The notes under the pieces were generated by a model, which was given only the letters and a program-made list of their open reading frames with translations, made no database searches and had not been told where the DNA came from. This document shows, one piece after another, positions 1-9,310 of a DNA stretch of 64,000 nucleotides. A program made the position numbers and the translations under genes. This stretch comes from Virgibacillus senegalensis (GTDB lineage Bacteria; Bacillota; Bacilli; Bacillales; Amphibacillaceae). The first letter of the stretch is position 1. Each line of letters begins with the position of its first letter. The stretch is from positions 1,009,965 to 1,073,964 of the forward strand of contig NZ_LN611424.1 of assembly GCF_000821245.2 (NCBI RefSeq). The letters run 5' to 3'.

Positions 1-455
1 CAGGCATCAGGATCTTGAGACTCTTGTAATTCCAGTTGGTCATCTGTAATCGTCTCTTTCAGTAAGTTCAGAGGTTCTTTGATTTTGGGGATAAAAACGA
101 GCTTTGGTTCCTTTTCAATGACTTCGACAAGACGTTCTGAATAGTCCAGCTCAGCTTCAAGCGTATCTTCGGTTGGTTTCAGGAAATTTTTCTTCATGGA
201 TTCATCGAGAGAATAAATCATTTTACGGACGTTCTTGGAACGGCTACGCAATACTTCTTGAGGGGATGTTTGATTGTATCGAGCCTTTGTGTGTGTCGCA
301 TTAAGGATGAGAGACTTCGATTGGATCACGCCTTTCTCAAGCGCGACCTCTACGGTTTTTCCAATCAGGAAATCTAAAAGGTTTGGATCTTTCAGACGTT
401 TACGACGGAAGTAAGCTAATAAGCTGGGATCAATGACGTCATCTTCCGGTGCCAT
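1..455 (-). pseudogene. IS1182-family transposase, N-terminally truncated and cut by the window edge
   Basis: An open frame on the minus strand runs off the left edge. Its product starts MAPEDDVIDPSLLAYFRRKR and contains GVIQSKSLILNATHTKARYN, both typical of IS1182-type DDE transposases. In intact family members the MAPEDDV segment lies about 95 residues inside the protein, so this Met is internal and the N-terminal domain is missing. The frame ends where a long palindrome begins (464-612), so the gene looks interrupted or rearranged there. The C-terminal catalytic part lies outside the window. Family assignment is from memory of conserved motifs. Confidence 0.8.
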
Positions 456-463
456 TTCCCCTC

Positions 464-612
464 TGTTGATTCCACGATGAGCGTTCGGTGGTGACGCCTG
501 CGGGAACAGCGCGAGCCGAAGATCCACTTGGTTAAGTGATCTTCTTGACCAAGTTAGCTGAGGCCGTGCCCGCGGCAAGCATCCACCGATAAGCGATTCG
601 CGAGAATCAACA
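464..612. repeat. 149-bp imperfect palindrome, MITE/REP-like
   Basis: The outer arms are TGTTGATTC (464-472) and GAATCAACA (604-612). Inner arms pair CGGTGG with CCACCG and GCGGG with CCCGC, and the centre pairs AAGATC-ACTT with AAGT-GATCTT around a GGTT loop. The whole segment could fold into one long interrupted hairpin. It lies exactly where the IS1182 transposase frame fails. Similar GC-rich palindromes recur in Bacillaceae genomes as I recall, but I cannot name a family from sequence alone. Confidence 0.6.
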
Positions 613-658
613 ACAAACTTTAAAATCTCTTCTGGATTAGAAAGGACTTTTTCAGTGG

Positions 659-682
659 CCTCCCTTTCGAGGGTGGTTTTTT
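659..682 (+). terminator. Weak hairpin plus T-run
   Basis: CCCT-TTCG-AGGG, extended by C-G pairs past one mismatch, is followed by six T. It could end transcription entering from the left, before the muropeptide operon promoter. It may also be part of an IS end. Confidence 0.4.
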
Positions 683-717
683 GTAAACCTTAATATTAAG
701 AAAATTTAAACAATATA

Positions 718-761
718 TTGACCGATGTCGTTTCTTCTATTAAAATGTAGTTTAACTACAT
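718..761 (+). promoter_or_regulatory. Promoter and operator of the muropeptide operon
   Basis: TTGACC (718-723), a 17-bp spacer and TAAAAT (741-746) make a good sigma-A promoter. A perfect 17-nt palindrome, ATGTAGTTTAACTACAT (745-761), overlaps the -10 box and start site. It is the obvious candidate operator for the RpiR-type regulator encoded next. Confidence 0.7.
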
Positions 762-826
762 AAAAAATATAAAAATATGAAATAAAACTCCGTACGACTG
801 GCCGAGTATCATTGGGGGATTTAAGG

Positions 827-1672
827 ATGAATGACGGGTTAGAAAGAATCAGACAAGGAATTACAACGTTGAAACCTTCAGAAAGAAAGGTAGCTCAATA
901 CATATTAAAAGATCCTGACAAAATATTAGCGATGCCTATCTCTCGACTAGCCAAAGAGTGCGAAGCTAGTGAAGCTACTATTATCCGAATGTGCAGATCC
1001 CTCCAATTTAAAGGGTTTCGAGAATTAAAATTAAGTATTTCTGCTTCCGTTAATAAAAGAGAGGGTCATTCAGAGAGATATCAAGACATTACTACATCTG
1101 CAAGCATGAAAGAAATTATTGAAGTTGTTTCGAATAATAATCTCCAATCAATCGAAGCTACCTTATCTGTCCTAAATGAGCACTCCATGGAAGATGCTGT
1201 TACAAAGATGGAAAATGCACGAAGAATTTTAGTTGTGGGCGTAGGGGCTTCTGCAATTGTGGCACAAGACTTTGAACAAAAATGTAAGAGAATCAACAAA
1301 TGGTGTGAAGCTTTGACAGACAGTCATTCCCAACTCACCTCTGCTGTACACCTTACCAAGGAAGATGTAGTGCTGGCCGTTTCTTATTCAGGAGAAACGA
1401 AAGAGGTCATCGACACGATAAAAATAGCCCTTGAAAATAAGGCTACTGTAATTTCTATAACAAGTTATGGAAATAATGCAGTGCAAGGTTTAGCAGATGT
1501 GAATCTATTTGCTTCCAATCTTGAACAAAGCGTTAGAAGTGGAGCAACGGCTTCAAGGATTGCACAGCTCAATATAGTCGATATTTTGTTTACCGGATTA
1601 GCCTCTAAGAACTATCAAACATCAATTGCATTTTTAGATAAGACTAGAAATGTGATTCAAAACAGATTTTAA
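827..1672 (+). CDS. MurR/RpiR-family transcriptional regulator
   Basis: A 281-residue RpiR-type regulator. Residues 1-75 form the helix-turn-helix domain (ECEASEATIIRMCRSLQFKG). A SIS sugar-phosphate-binding domain follows from about residue 120, with VVGVGASA and the phosphate-binding SYSGETKE stretch. A TTG at 812 is also open, but ATG 827 is chosen because GGGGGA (814-819) lies at proper distance. It heads an operon with murQ and anmK, and family members of this kind (MurR) sense MurNAc-6-phosphate, so control of muropeptide uptake is the natural role. The palindrome at 745-761 would be its operator. The ligand is inferred. Confidence 0.85.
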   Translation: MNDGLERIRQGITTLKPSERKVAQYILKDPDKILAMPISRLAKECEASEATIIRMCRSLQFKGFRELKLSISASVNKREGHSERYQDITTSASMKEIIEVVSNNNLQSIEATLSVLNEHSMEDAVTKMENARRILVVGVGASAIVAQDFEQKCKRINKWCEALTDSHSQLTSAVHLTKEDVVLAVSYSGETKEVIDTIKIALENKATVISITSYGNNAVQGLADVNLFASNLEQSVRSGATASRIAQLNIVDILFTGLASKNYQTSIAFLDKTRNVIQNRF

Positions 1673-1688
1673 TTTTTTGGAGGTTTTT

Positions 1689-2762
1689 ATGGAAAAAATA
1701 GATCAGATATTTGAGCGATACCTCCAAAAAAAGTTCTTTTCAGGGGGAGTTTGCTCTATATCCATTAATGGGCAAGAAGCTTTTCTAAAAGCATACGGAA
1801 AAGCCGATACGGTTAAAAATAAGGTAATGAAAGCAACTACCATCTTTGATTTAGCCAGCATCACTAAGATTTTCACCACCACGATAATCCTGCATTTAGT
1901 CACTAACAAGAAAATTTCTCTTTCAACGACATTGAAACACTGCCTTCCTATTACATCACGACATTCCACATTAGCTAACATAACAATCAATCAGCTATTA
2001 TCCCATTCATCCGGGTTGAAAGCTTGGCACCCTTTTTATACGAAATTACCCAACAATAATTTTTTTGAAGTACTTGCTGAGATAGATTTAATAGAAGAAA
2101 ACAGACAAGAAGTTATGTATAGTGACTTAAACTTCATGTTATTAGGTGAAGTGATTAAAGAACAGACTAACGAAACTTTAGAAACAACTATACAGAAAAT
2201 GATAAGAGAACCACTAGAATTATCCACCTTGACTTACCAGCCTTCAAGCCATTCCGATATTGCCGCTACAGAATATGGAAACAGAATAGAGATGAAAATG
2301 TGCGAGGATAGGAATCTAGTGTTTGATGGTTGGCGGCCAACTCACCAGCCAATCTCAGGCACTGTAAATGATGGGAACGCTTTTTACTTCTTTTCTGGTG
2401 AATCGGGGCATGCTGGTTTGTTCTCTAATATAGAAGACTTAATAAAGTTGGGAAATCTGTATATGAAGGGAGGCGTTTATAAAGGCAGGCAATTGATCAG
2501 TAAGGAACTGGTTGATTACAGCATCAGCCAGAGAGTCCACAATCGGGGGCTAGGTTGGGAAGTGAATGGGATCTTTCCTGAAGGTGCAGGCCATACAGGA
2601 TTCACAGGGACAGCTATATGGATTGTACCAGAAAAACAGTTAACTGTAGTAATTCTTACGAACCGTCTTCATGTTGAAAAACCGAAAAACATCAATCCTT
2701 TTAGAAAAGAAATCGTTGAAACAGTGCTCAAGGAATTTGAAAAATTAAAGGGGGATTTATAA
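1689..2762 (+). CDS. Beta-lactamase-family serine hydrolase
   Basis: A class C beta-lactamase/penicillin-binding-like fold of 357 residues. The motifs are readable in order: S-x-x-K in SITK (near residue 57), Y-S-D in VMYSDLNF (near 145) replacing the YxN motif, and GHTGFTG near residue 300 replacing KTG. No signal peptide is evident, so it is probably cytoplasmic. Similar hydrolases (YbbE type) sit in Bacillus murQ clusters, so trimming or hydrolysis of peptides from imported muropeptides is likely, though the substrate is unproven. ATG 1689 follows GGAGG by 5 nt. The stop abuts the next start. Confidence 0.8.
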   Translation: MEKIDQIFERYLQKKFFSGGVCSISINGQEAFLKAYGKADTVKNKVMKATTIFDLASITKIFTTTIILHLVTNKKISLSTTLKHCLPITSRHSTLANITINQLLSHSSGLKAWHPFYTKLPNNNFFEVLAEIDLIEENRQEVMYSDLNFMLLGEVIKEQTNETLETTIQKMIREPLELSTLTYQPSSHSDIAATEYGNRIEMKMCEDRNLVFDGWRPTHQPISGTVNDGNAFYFFSGESGHAGLFSNIEDLIKLGNLYMKGGVYKGRQLISKELVDYSISQRVHNRGLGWEVNGIFPEGAGHTGFTGTAIWIVPEKQLTVVILTNRLHVEKPKNINPFRKEIVETVLKEFEKLKGDL

Positions 2763-4322
2763 ATGTTTATTAACAGAAAAAAGTGGCTGCTGTGTTTATT
2801 CCTTTTTATTTCGCTTATCGTTGCCGGATGTTCCTCTGATGAAACAGGAGGAGAAGAGAATACTGGAGAAGTAAAGGGAGAGACGGCTGAAGAACAAGTT
2901 TTGAATATTGCGAATGATCAGGAACCGGCAGGATTGGATCCGCACAAAACACCAGCACATTCTTCTATACGGGTTTACTCCCAAATTTACGAAGGTTTAC
3001 TTACTTTTGATGAGAATATGGAAGTGAAAGGACAACTGGCAACAGATTGGGAGCAACCCGATGACACTTCTTATGTATTCCATCTGGTAGAAGGTGTTAA
3101 ATTCCACAATGGCCGTGAAATGAATGCGGAGGATGTTGTTTACAGCTTTGAACGAATTCTGGATGAAGAAACTGCTTCCCATATCGCATCGTATTTTTCC
3201 AATATAGAAAAAGTCGAAGCGGAAGATGAGTATACGGTCAAATTTACTTTGAGTGAACCTGATGCAACGTTCCTTTCTTACTTAACCAACGCCAGTGCTG
3301 TCGTCATACCTAAAGAGGTGGTAGAAGAGAATGAAGACTTACAGCAAACAGCTGTAGGAACTGGACCATTTAAGCTGGAAGAATGGGTTCCCGATAACCA
3401 TGTAACCTTAGTTAAAAATGAAGATTATTACATGGAGAATCAGCCGAAATTGGACCAAGTAGTTTATAGCACAATGAAAGAGGAATCTTCCAGGCTATCA
3501 GCTATCCGTACTGGAGAAGTAGACTTAACAACTTTATCTGCCAAATCTGCTTCCTTATTACAGGATCAAGATGGAGTAAATATTATGGATTATCAGTCTC
3601 TCGAATACAGTTATGTTGGATTCAATGTCGATAAAGAACCATTTAATAATGAAAAAGTCCGTCAAGCATTAAGTCTGGCCACTGACCGTCAAAGCATTGC
3701 AGATATAGTATGGGATGGCGATGCCGTCATTTCGGGTCCAGTAGCTCCTTCTATGGGAGATTGGGCAATAGATGTCACAGAGGAAGAGCTTTATCAAAGG
3801 GATTTAGAAAAAGCGAAAGAATTATTGGCGGATGCGGGTTATCCGGATGGTTTTAAGACAGTAATTACTACTGCCTCAACATATCCAGACATGGTGGATA
3901 CAGCGCAACTCTTACAACAACAATGGAAAGAGATTGGGGTAGAAGCAGAGATCAACCAAATTGAATGGGGAGAGTACATTGACACATGGTCAAATACTTC
4001 TGCAGATATTCTGGTGGGGCGGAACGGCTCTGGGACGGATCCAGATCGTTCATTAAATTACTTCTTTAACACCGAAGGTTCTGCGAATGTGTGGAATTTT
4101 TCGAACGAAGAATATGATGAGCTAGTGGAAAAAGGAAGGCAAACGCTAGATAAAACAGAACGACAAGAGATTTATACAAAGGCACAAGAGCAAATTATTA
4201 ATCTATCACCTAACCTATTTCTGGTTTCTCCTATGAATTATGTAGCTGTCAGAGACACTGTCGAAGGATTTACTCCTTACCCACATAATGGTGAGGAAAT
4301 CGTAGAGGTTTATAAGAAGTGA
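2763..4322 (+). CDS. ABC transporter substrate-binding lipoprotein, Dpp/Opp family
   Basis: A 519-residue extracytoplasmic family 5 solute-binding protein. A lipoprotein signal ends in the lipobox VAGC (Cys 23), followed by an acidic linker. The mature part has the family pattern LDPHKTPAHSSIRVYSQIYEGL and VEGVKFHNGREMNAEDVVYSFERI. It is the receptor of the importer whose permeases and ATPases are encoded at 4378-6183 and 8324-10283. Given murQ and anmK in the same operon, a muropeptide or anhydro-muropeptide ligand is more likely than a plain di- or oligopeptide. That ligand is inferred from context only. Confidence 0.88.
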   Translation: MFINRKKWLLCLFLFISLIVAGCSSDETGGEENTGEVKGETAEEQVLNIANDQEPAGLDPHKTPAHSSIRVYSQIYEGLLTFDENMEVKGQLATDWEQPDDTSYVFHLVEGVKFHNGREMNAEDVVYSFERILDEETASHIASYFSNIEKVEAEDEYTVKFTLSEPDATFLSYLTNASAVVIPKEVVEENEDLQQTAVGTGPFKLEEWVPDNHVTLVKNEDYYMENQPKLDQVVYSTMKEESSRLSAIRTGEVDLTTLSAKSASLLQDQDGVNIMDYQSLEYSYVGFNVDKEPFNNEKVRQALSLATDRQSIADIVWDGDAVISGPVAPSMGDWAIDVTEEELYQRDLEKAKELLADAGYPDGFKTVITTASTYPDMVDTAQLLQQQWKEIGVEAEINQIEWGEYIDTWSNTSADILVGRNGSGTDPDRSLNYFFNTEGSANVWNFSNEEYDELVEKGRQTLDKTERQEIYTKAQEQIINLSPNLFLVSPMNYVAVRDTVEGFTPYPHNGEEIVEVYKK

Positions 4323-4328
4323 TTTTAG

Positions 4329-4346
4329 GGGCTGTTTTTACAGCCC
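4329..4346 (+). other. Intercistronic stem-loop after the binding-protein gene
   Basis: GGGCTG-TTTTTA-CAGCCC is a perfect 6-bp stem with no T-run after it. Such loops behind binding-protein genes often stabilise the upstream mRNA and keep the binding protein in excess over the permeases. That role is inferred. Confidence 0.6.
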
Positions 4347-4377
4347 TTCCTATTCTCTTGGTAGTGAGGGTGATTGA

Positions 4378-5322
4378 ATGTACGCATACATAGCGAGACG
4401 TTTATTAATGCTCATCCCGGTATTATTTGGGGTTTCCGTTTTTATTTTTGTCATTATGAGAATCGTTCCAGGAGATGTGGCCATGACTATTCTGGGAACC
4501 GATGCTACCCCGGAATCCCTGCAACAGCTGCGGGAAGATTTCGGTTTAAACCTGCCGATTTATCAACAGTATGTTGAATGGATGGCAGGTGTTCTTACAG
4601 GAGACTTTGGTGAATCAATGAGAACAGGCAAAGAAGTTCTTCCTGACATCCTTAATCGTTTTAAATTAACATTTGAGTTAACCCTTATTTCAGCAATCAT
4701 CTCCTGGATAATCGCTATTCCATTAGGAATAATTGCTGCTATAAAGAGAAACTCCAAAACAGATTTTGGAGTCCGGCTGATTTCTTTGTTAGGTGTATCC
4801 GTTCCTAACTTTGCTTTAGCCACCGTTTTAATTCTGGTTTTTGCTTTGTTCTTTTCCTATAGTCCGCCTGTGGGATATGTTGGATTCTTTGATGACCCTG
4901 CCACCAATTTGCAGATCATGATTCTCCCATCCTTTGTGTTGGGTACCGCGATGGCAGGAGCTGTCATGCGTATGACAAGATCCTCCATATTGGAAATTCT
5001 GCGTCAGGATTTTATTCGGACTATTAGAGCTAAGGGAGCAAGAGAAAGAGTGGTCATTTTTCAGCATGCGTTGCGGAATGCGATGATTCCGATTCTTACC
5101 ATCATTGGGATGCAAATCGGTACCCTTTTGGGAGGAACAGTTATCATCGAACAAATTTTTTCTCTGCCCGGCTTAGGCCAACTTGTTCTAACGGCTATTA
5201 CGCAAAGAGATTTTACAGTAGTCCAGGGAGCAGTTCTTTTTATTGCATTTGTATTTGTATTGATCAACCTGCTAGTTGACCTTCTTTATTCTTATCTGGA
5301 TCCAAGGATAACGTACAAATAA
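4378..5322 (+). CDS. ABC transporter permease, DppB-like
   Basis: A 314-residue integral membrane protein with about six hydrophobic segments. The first (residues 9-31) follows the typical N-terminus MYAYIARRLLMLIP. The EAA-type loop that docks the ATPase is seen near residue 220 (RAKGARERVVIFQHALRNAM). It forms the membrane channel with the following DppC-like protein. The start is ATG with GAGGG 7 nt upstream. Length and motif order match the DppB family. Confidence 0.9.
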   Translation: MYAYIARRLLMLIPVLFGVSVFIFVIMRIVPGDVAMTILGTDATPESLQQLREDFGLNLPIYQQYVEWMAGVLTGDFGESMRTGKEVLPDILNRFKLTFELTLISAIISWIIAIPLGIIAAIKRNSKTDFGVRLISLLGVSVPNFALATVLILVFALFFSYSPPVGYVGFFDDPATNLQIMILPSFVLGTAMAGAVMRMTRSSILEILRQDFIRTIRAKGARERVVIFQHALRNAMIPILTIIGMQIGTLLGGTVIIEQIFSLPGLGQLVLTAITQRDFTVVQGAVLFIAFVFVLINLLVDLLYSYLDPRITYK

Positions 5323-5355
5323 GGATTGGAAAGAATCAGGGAAAAGAGTGATGAG

Positions 5356-6183
5356 ATGAAAAATTTTTGGGGAAGATTGAAAAAAGATAAAGTCGGTTTA
5401 ATAGGATTTCTGGGAATCTTTGTCGTTATAATAATTGGTTTACTCTCACCAGTTATCGCCCCCTATAGTCCGGAACAGATGTTTACCGACCATACCATGG
5501 AAGGTCCCAGCAAACAATTCATTTTTGGAACTGATGAATTTGGCCGCGATATATTTTCAAGGATTGTTTATGGAACGCAAGTATCATTAAAAGTGGGAAT
5601 CATAGCGGTAGGAATTGGAGCGGGCTGTGGGTTGATATTCGGTTTGATTAGTGGATACTTTCAAGGAAAAGTAGATCAGGTGATTATGAGAATTATGGAC
5701 GTCTTTTTTGCTTTTCCTGATATTTTACTTGCCTTGGCCATAGTCGCGGTTTTGGGCCCTAGTTTAACGAATACCATGATAGCGATAGGCATTGTCTTTA
5801 CTCCCGTATTTACCCGGACAGTTAGGGCAGCAGTTATCGCTGTGAAAGAGAATGAGTATATTACAAGTGCTGTGGCGATAGGTGTATCTCCATTAAATAT
5901 TATTTTCAAGCATATAACACCAAACATACTTGCTCCTTTTATCGTCCAAATTACCCTGGCTTTATCTGGAGCAATACTGACAGAAGCGGCCTTAAGCTTC
6001 TTAGGTTTGGGTATTCAACCTCCAAATCCTTCATGGGGAGTAATGCTTGACGCAAGCCGGACTTATATGGAGTTCGCTCCATGGACGATTTTATTCCCTG
6101 CAGGCGCGATCGTATTCACCATCTTTTGCTTCAATCTTTTTGGAGATAGTTTAAGAGATATTTTAGATCCTAAAATGAAATAG
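5356..6183 (+). CDS. ABC transporter permease, DppC-like
   Basis: Second permease of the importer, about 275 residues, with an N-terminal DppC-type opening (MKNFWGRLKKDKVGLIGFLG). The EAA loop is at about residue 180-200 (AVAIGVSPLNIIFKHITPNI). The conserved ALSFLGLGIQPPNPSWG segment lies near the C-terminus. A TTG ten codons upstream (5326) is an alternative start but has its SD directly abutting. ATG 5356 gives the family-typical N-terminus, though its own SD is weak. It lies 33 bp after dppB. Confidence 0.88.
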   Translation: MKNFWGRLKKDKVGLIGFLGIFVVIIIGLLSPVIAPYSPEQMFTDHTMEGPSKQFIFGTDEFGRDIFSRIVYGTQVSLKVGIIAVGIGAGCGLIFGLISGYFQGKVDQVIMRIMDVFFAFPDILLALAIVAVLGPSLTNTMIAIGIVFTPVFTRTVRAAVIAVKENEYITSAVAIGVSPLNIIFKHITPNILAPFIVQITLALSGAILTEAALSFLGLGIQPPNPSWGVMLDASRTYMEFAPWTILFPAGAIVFTIFCFNLFGDSLRDILDPKMK

Positions 6184-6202
6184 TACACGAGGAGCGTTGC
6201 GT

Positions 6203-7126
6203 ATGGACGTGAAAAAAAGCCATCTTGTTACTGAGGAGACCAATCGATTAAGCAGAAACATTGATGAAATGAGCACAGAGGAAATATTGACACTCATAAA
6301 TGAGGAAGATAACTCCGTTGCTTCGGCAGTAAAACAACAAATACCTAATATCCAAAGCGCAGTTGACTTAATTGTTGCAAGTATTAAAAACGGTGGCCGC
6401 TTGTTTTATGTCGGTGCAGGGACAAGTGGGAGATTAGGAGTTTTGGATGCATCTGAATGTCCACCAACATACAACACGCCACCTAACTTGGTGAAAGGAT
6501 TAATTGCAGGAGGATACTATGCGCTTGTTCATTCCCTTGAAGGAGTGGAAGATGATGAAAATCAAGCCGCTGTTGATTTGTCTGAAGAAGAACTGTGCTC
6601 CAAGGACATAGTTGTCGGAATCGCTGCAAGCGGCTCTACACCTTATGTTATAGGGGCTTTAAAGCATGCAGGATTAATGGATGCAAGCACTGTAAGTATT
6701 TCATGTAACCCTGCCTCTGTTATTTCCAATTATGCGGATGTTGCTATTGAGGCTGTAACAGGACCCGAAGTTGTGACAGGTTCAACGAGAATGAAAGCAG
6801 GAACAGCACAAAAAATGGTGTTGAATATGTTAAGCACAACAACGATGGTGAAACTTGGAAAGGTCTATCAGAACTATATGGTGGATCTTCAGGCAACAAA
6901 TGAAAAATTGAGAAGAAGGGCTTGTCGTATTGTAAGTAAATTGGCTTCTGTATCGGAACCTGTAGCACATGCTACCTTGCTGGAATCGGAATGGAGCATA
7001 AAAGAAGCCTTAATCATGCTCGAGACAAACCTAAGTAGAAGTGCTTCCCGAAAATTTCTCCGTGAAAACAATGGATTGGTAGTACAAGCGATTAATTCAG
7101 CAAGACAGGGGTGGGATTATGAATAA
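6203..7126 (+). CDS. murQ: N-acetylmuramic acid 6-phosphate etherase
   Basis: MurQ cleaves the D-lactyl ether of MurNAc-6-phosphate to GlcNAc-6-phosphate and D-lactate in the cytoplasm. The diagnostic stretch GAGTSGRLGVLDASECPPT is present near residues 70-90 and includes the catalytic Glu of ASEC. A second conserved block, GPEVVTGSTRMKAGTAQK, follows near residue 195. The length of 307 aa is normal. ATG 6203 is chosen over TTG 6197 because CGAGGAG ends 8 nt before it. It overlaps anmK by 8 bp. Its product feeds NagA (27992-29185). Confidence 0.95.
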   Translation: MDVKKSHLVTEETNRLSRNIDEMSTEEILTLINEEDNSVASAVKQQIPNIQSAVDLIVASIKNGGRLFYVGAGTSGRLGVLDASECPPTYNTPPNLVKGLIAGGYYALVHSLEGVEDDENQAAVDLSEEELCSKDIVVGIAASGSTPYVIGALKHAGLMDASTVSISCNPASVISNYADVAIEAVTGPEVVTGSTRMKAGTAQKMVLNMLSTTTMVKLGKVYQNYMVDLQATNEKLRRRACRIVSKLASVSEPVAHATLLESEWSIKEALIMLETNLSRSASRKFLRENNGLVVQAINSARQGWDYE

Positions 7127-8327
7127 ACAATTAGGGGTCGGCTTAATGTCAGGTACTTCTCTTGATGGCATAGACGCTGTACTGATAGAAATAGAAGGAG
7201 TTTCACCCGACACGCGAGTTAGGTTAGTAGAGTCTTTATCCCATGAATACGATCCAGAAATAAGACAAGCACTAAAAGAATTATGTGATCCGGAGACAGC
7301 ATCACTAGAAAAAATTTGTTCCATGAATATGTTTTTGGGAAAAGAGATGGGAAAGATAGTCAACGACCTATTAAACAAAGCGAATATAGGTAAAGAAGAT
7401 GTTCTTTTTGTCAGTTCCCATGGTCAAACAATTTTTCACAAGCCAACAGGTGGAAAAAATGTAACAGATGTGCCTGGTACTTTGCAAATAGGAGATTTGT
7501 CGATGTTATCAGAAGTAACAGGAATAACCGCTGTTGGAGATTTCCGAACCGCAGATATGGCTGCAGGTGGACAGGGAGCTCCTCTGGTATCGTTTGTCGA
7601 TTATATTCTTTTTAATAATCACGAACGTTCCAGGGCCATTCAAAATATTGGCGGAATTGGAAATGTTACATATATACCAAGAAATGCAAAGAGAGATCAG
7701 ATAATGTCTTTTGACACTGGGCCCGGAAATATGGTAATAGATGAGGTTGTTTATAGAATAACAGAAGGAAAGCAAGCTTATGATAAAGATGGGGCGATTG
7801 CTTACAGTGGAGAAGTGAATCAGAAATTATTGGAGAAGCTTATGGAGCAACCATATCTTTCAATGGAACCTCCTAAGACTACTGGCCGTGAGCTTTTTGG
7901 AAGTTCCTTTGTAGATTCTATTATGAGGGAGACCGATGATTTGCGTCAGGAAGATATTGTGGCTACAGTTACCGCCTGGACTGCTAAAACAATAGCCGAC
8001 GGGTACTCCCGTTTTATTGAATCCTCGAATAACGTAATCGATGATGTTGTGATAGGCGGAGGTGGCAGCTACAATCCATTTTTAATGGAGCAGCTGCGTC
8101 GGTATCTCCCGAACAAAACAGTTTACAAGCATGAGGATTTCCAACTATCCAGTGATTTTAAGGAAGCTATTGCCTTTGCCATTCTAGGTTTTCACAGTCT
8201 ATGTGGCCAGTACAACCAAATCCCGTCTGCCACTGGAGCAGATCATCCTGTAATAATGGGCAAAATCTCGCATACTCAGCCACTATCATTTCTCCGATTG
8301 AACGCTTTAAGGAGGGATCTGCCGTGA
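7119..8327 (+). CDS. anmK: Anhydro-N-acetylmuramic acid kinase
   Basis: AnmK hydrolyses the 1,6-anhydro bond of anhMurNAc and phosphorylates it, giving MurNAc-6-phosphate for MurQ. The protein of 402 residues begins with the ATP-binding signature GLMSGTSLDGIDAVL. It carries GDFRTADMAAGGQGAPLV around residue 140 and FDTGPGNMVID around residue 200, as in the family. Translational coupling to murQ (8-bp overlap) and to the next ATPase gene (GTGA overlap) shows a tight operon. Its presence implies that anhydro-muropeptides made by lytic transglycosylases are a substrate of this operon. Confidence 0.93.
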   Translation: MNKQLGVGLMSGTSLDGIDAVLIEIEGVSPDTRVRLVESLSHEYDPEIRQALKELCDPETASLEKICSMNMFLGKEMGKIVNDLLNKANIGKEDVLFVSSHGQTIFHKPTGGKNVTDVPGTLQIGDLSMLSEVTGITAVGDFRTADMAAGGQGAPLVSFVDYILFNNHERSRAIQNIGGIGNVTYIPRNAKRDQIMSFDTGPGNMVIDEVVYRITEGKQAYDKDGAIAYSGEVNQKLLEKLMEQPYLSMEPPKTTGRELFGSSFVDSIMRETDDLRQEDIVATVTAWTAKTIADGYSRFIESSNNVIDDVVIGGGGSYNPFLMEQLRRYLPNKTVYKHEDFQLSSDFKEAIAFAILGFHSLCGQYNQIPSATGADHPVIMGKISHTQPLSFLRLNALRRDLP

Positions 8328-9310
8328 GTTCGTTGCTTGAAATTAGAGATCTTTCCATAGATTTGCATGCAGATCGTAAAAAATTCAATGTGATCAATAG
8401 CATCAACCTTACAATAGATAAAAAGCAAAAATATGGAATTGTTGGTGAATCAGGAAGCGGAAAGAGTTTAACTTCTCTTTCCATTATGGATTTACTTCCA
8501 GATGCTCTTGCTATTAGTGATGGGAACATACTATTGGATGGAGAAAAAGACTTAACGAAACTCTCCAAAAAAGAATTGTTGAAAATCAGAGGAAATGAAA
8601 TTTCGATGATTTTTCAGGAACCGATGACTGCTTTGGATCCCCTTTATCCCATAGAGCATCAAATAATGGAGGTATTGAAGTTTCACGGAAGTTATAGCAA
8701 AAAGCAAATGAGGCAGTTGGCTGTGGAGATGCTGGAAAAGGTAGGGATACCGAGGCCTCATCAGTTGATGAAAGAATACCCCCACCAATTGTCTGGAGGA
8801 ATGAGACAAAGAATCATGATTGCTATTGCGCTAATTTGTCATCCAAAGCTTCTTATTGCGGATGAACCAACGACGGCACTGGATGTAACCATTCAAGCGC
8901 AAATTCTTGATTTGATGAATGAACTTACGGATACCTATGATACTTCTATTTTAATGATCACTCATGATCTGGGGGTCATAGCGGAAACATGTGAGAGGGT
9001 TGCCGTAATGTACTCTGGCGAAGTAGTGGAGGAAGCAGCTGTAACAACGTTATTTAAAAATCCAACCCATCCTTATACGGTGGGATTGCTTGAATCAGTG
9101 AAATCACTAGGGGACAAATCGAAAAAATTATATTCTATACCAGGTAATGTTCCATCACCCAAGCAATTGACAGGAGGATGCCGTTTTGCTTCCAGGTGTC
9201 CTCATGTAATGGAAATCTGTCATAGCCAAGCCCCACCATTGTTTTCAGTAGATGCAGATCATAAGAGTAAATGTTGGCTATACGGGGAGGAGGAAGTAGT
9301 CAATGGGTGA
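8324..9310 (+). CDS. ABC transporter ATP-binding protein, DppD-like
   Basis: First ATPase of the importer, about 328 residues. Walker A is GESGSGKS, the signature is LSGGMRQRI, Walker B is LLIADEP, and a C-terminal Cys-rich oligopeptide/dipeptide extension (CRFASRCPHVMEIC) is present. The open frame extends upstream to 8201, but GTG 8324 is taken because AAGGAGG (8309-8315) precedes it and the family N-terminus (SSLLEIRDLSIDL) begins there. It overlaps anmK by 4 bp and dppF by 8 bp. Confidence 0.92.
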   Translation: MSSLLEIRDLSIDLHADRKKFNVINSINLTIDKKQKYGIVGESGSGKSLTSLSIMDLLPDALAISDGNILLDGEKDLTKLSKKELLKIRGNEISMIFQEPMTALDPLYPIEHQIMEVLKFHGSYSKKQMRQLAVEMLEKVGIPRPHQLMKEYPHQLSGGMRQRIMIAIALICHPKLLIADEPTTALDVTIQAQILDLMNELTDTYDTSILMITHDLGVIAETCERVAVMYSGEVVEEAAVTTLFKNPTHPYTVGLLESVKSLGDKSKKLYSIPGNVPSPKQLTGGCRFASRCPHVMEICHSQAPPLFSVDADHKSKCWLYGEEEVVNG

